Shown here: piece by piece, positions 4,428 through 5,967 of the stretch | Position numbering within the stretch: position 1 is the stretch's first letter | How the letters are laid out: every line of letters begins with the position of its first letter | Assembly: GCA_026988195.1 (NCBI GenBank) | Contig: JALSLS010000480.1 | Span: 1-5,967 of the forward strand | Length of the DNA stretch: 5,967 bases | Reading direction: 5' to 3' | DNA from: Methylomonas sp. | Lineage (GTDB): Bacteria > Pseudomonadota > Gammaproteobacteria > Methylococcales > Methylomonadaceae | Made by a program: the position numbers and the translations under genes | Notes under the pieces: model-generated | The model's input: only the letters and a program-made list of their open reading frames with translations | The model's database searches: none | What the model was told of the DNA's origin: nothing

Positions 4428-5967
4428 TTGAAAGTTATTTTAGAACCTTCTGCAATAAAAGATAAAAGCAGTTTGAGTTATTTTTTTAAACTTTATAACT
4501 GCTTTTTAATGATTGTACTTCTTATCTCTTCGGTCATTTTTTTTAATGTAAAAGCTGGGTTTCAGTCTTTACAAGACAGTCATCAGTATCAGGCTGAAAA
4601 TATTAAAGCTAGGAATACCATGCTTTCTGAAATTGAAAGCTTAATGGAAATTAGTGTTTTTACGCCTCATCTTAAAAGGTATATTCTGCTTCATAAGTCA
4701 CATTCCCCCGCACACACAATTGAATGTATCTTAGGAATTAAAAGTGTATTAAAAAGATATAGCTCTCTCAATCTATCTAAAGAGGAGAGAAATGCCCTTC
4801 AAATAATACAATCAATTGTTGATCAAAGCCATATTCAGCAAGTTTTGATAGAGCAAGAAAATCAAGCAACACAAACCTTGGAGGACTTGGGTAAAACAGA
4901 TGAGACACTTCTTGTTAATACAGTGTTGTCTTTAAAGCGAATGGCTAATAACTATCAGCAAGCTATTCACTTGACAGAACAACAAGCAATGGCTGAGCTG
5001 TTAAATAAATTATCTCGGTTAATTATTATTATTTTACCGCTACTTATAATTTCTGGAGTTATTATAAACTATATGCTGGCTATTAAAGCTAAGCAGCTTA
5101 GCCAAAAAACAATTGATAACAAACAGTTATTAAAAGCATTAAAGCTTAATGCAACTGCCTTTGATGTGAGTGAGGCTATTTTAATTACTGATGCCAATAA
5201 ACGAATAATTAAAGTTAATAAAGCTTTTGGTTTAATAACAGGGTACGCAGAAAATGAGGTAATTGGTAAAACGCCTGAAATATTACAAAGTGGAGTGCAT
5301 GGCCAACAGTTTTATACAGAGTTCTGGCAGCATATCAATACTAAAAAATCATGGACGGGAGAGATAATAGATCGTAAGAAGGACGGTAGCTTATTTGTTG
5401 CTTGGGCTAATGTTAGTCAAATGTTAGATGAACAGGGGAATATCGAATATTACCTGTCTCATTTTACTGATATTACCCATTTTAAAAATACTCAGGCGGC
5501 TTTTGCTAGGCGTATCAAGATTGAAAGTGTGACCTCTGAAATCGCAATAAATTTTTTAGAATCTGGGTATGATTCTATGGATCTTACAATTAATAATTGC
5601 CTACAACTATTAGGTCAAGTGTTAGGGGTTGATAGAAGTTATCTATTTAGTATATCTGATGATTTAACATTGATGTCAAATACTCATGAGTGGTGCGCAG
5701 AAGGGATTACCCCTATTGGTGATAATATGCAAAATATTAAACTTACCAAGTATTCATGGTTCATAGTTCAATTATTAGATAATAAAGTAGTTCGAATTGA
5801 TGATGCTGATAGTTTGCCTGCTGAAGCCAGTAATCAACATGCAGAATTTCAGCATCAGTCGATGAAATCCCTGTTGGCAGTGCCTATTTCTGATAAAGGT
5901 AAAATTACCGGTTTTTTTGGGTTTGATAGGGTTAAAGAGAAAAGAAATTGGCGTGACGAAGATATCC
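4428..5967 (+). CDS. Membrane PAS-GAF sensor protein, output domain beyond window (likely GGDEF/EAL or kinase)
   Basis: The frame is open for 513 codons to the right edge. Counting from TTG 4428: TM1 about 22-41; a helical periplasmic region about 42-190, with an HLKRYILL stretch and LSKEERNAL like those of helical sensor domains seen in some diguanylate cyclases and chemoreceptors; TM2 about 194-215; PAS about 238-350 (ITGYAENEVIGKTPEILQSG, then WTGEI, RKKDG and FTDITHF); and GAF about 358 to the edge (WCAEGI, SLLAVPIS, GFFGFDRV and NWRDEDI). PAS and GAF are cytoplasmic ligand or cofactor-binding domains. In proteins with this PAS and GAF type the output is often GGDEF-EAL, sometimes a histidine kinase; which is not visible. 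The start is uncertain: the frame is closed by TAG 4407-4409, TTG 4428 and TTG 4473 are possible, and ATG 4509 is the first ATG but would cut TM1 to about 12 hydrophobic residues. None has a good Shine-Dalgarno. It may be co-transcribed with the response regulator only by read-through of the hairpin at 4278-4315. Confidence 0.88.
   Translation, partial: MKVILEPSAIKDKSSLSYFFKLYNCFLMIVLLISSVIFFNVKAGFQSLQDSHQYQAENIKARNTMLSEIESLMEISVFTPHLKRYILLHKSHSPAHTIECILGIKSVLKRYSSLNLSKEERNALQIIQSIVDQSHIQQVLIEQENQATQTLEDLGKTDETLLVNTVLSLKRMANNYQQAIHLTEQQAMAELLNKLSRLIIIILPLLIISGVIINYMLAIKAKQLSQKTIDNKQLLKALKLNATAFDVSEAILITDANKRIIKVNKAFGLITGYAENEVIGKTPEILQSGVHGQQFYTEFWQHINTKKSWTGEIIDRKKDGSLFVAWANVSQMLDEQGNIEYYLSHFTDITHFKNTQAAFARRIKIESVTSEIAINFLESGYDSMDLTINNCLQLLGQVLGVDRSYLFSISDDLTLMSNTHEWCAEGITPIGDNMQNIKLTKYSWFIVQLLDNKVVRIDDADSLPAEASNQHAEFQHQSMKSLLAVPISDKGKITGFFGFDRVKEKRNWRDEDI

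Overview
The window is AT-rich and carries a cyclic-di-GMP and two-component style signalling locus. It most resembles a marine gammaproteobacterium of the Oceanospirillales type. The reasons are the codon use, a UvrY/NarL-type response regulator, the long multi-sensor c-di-GMP proteins and GTAG-headed REP-like repeats. A Zooshikella/Spartinivicinus-like genus is only a guess from general impression; nothing in the window proves it.

Layout: (1) The minus strand from 2916 to the left edge is one long open frame of 972 codons with no stop in the window. It encodes a membrane Cache-HAMP-PAS-GGDEF-EAL protein with intact signature residues for making and degrading c-di-GMP, plus an intact inhibitory I-site. 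(2) A gene-free divergent intergenic region of about 690 bp (2917-3609) holds four structured elements: a pair of inverted REP-like sequences (3020-3214), a 14-bp-period direct repeat (3264-3289), a nested inverted repeat (3297-3360) and a 162-bp near-palindrome (3422-3583) that stops just before the ribosome binding site of the next gene. (3) The plus strand at 3610-4269 encodes a complete NarL/FixJ-family response regulator. (4) A 158-bp gap (4270-4427) holds a terminator-like hairpin, an exact copy of the anti-Shine-Dalgarno 9-mer, a weak promoter candidate and a strong Shine-Dalgarno-like stretch with no start codon behind it. (5) The plus strand from about 4428 to the right edge encodes a second membrane sensor (TM - helical periplasmic domain - TM - PAS - GAF) whose output domain lies outside the window.

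How the parts may work together (inference): the two membrane proteins carry closely similar PAS domains and lie on either side of a DNA-binding response regulator. This is consistent with a local signalling module in which periplasmic and cytoplasmic cues adjust c-di-GMP and the regulator controls transcription. No histidine kinase core is visible, so the kinase that phosphorylates the regulator is unknown. I see no CRISPR array, toxin-antitoxin, phage, transposase or defence gene. The least ordinary content is the palindromic DNA in the intergenic region and the odd 5' end of the last gene.
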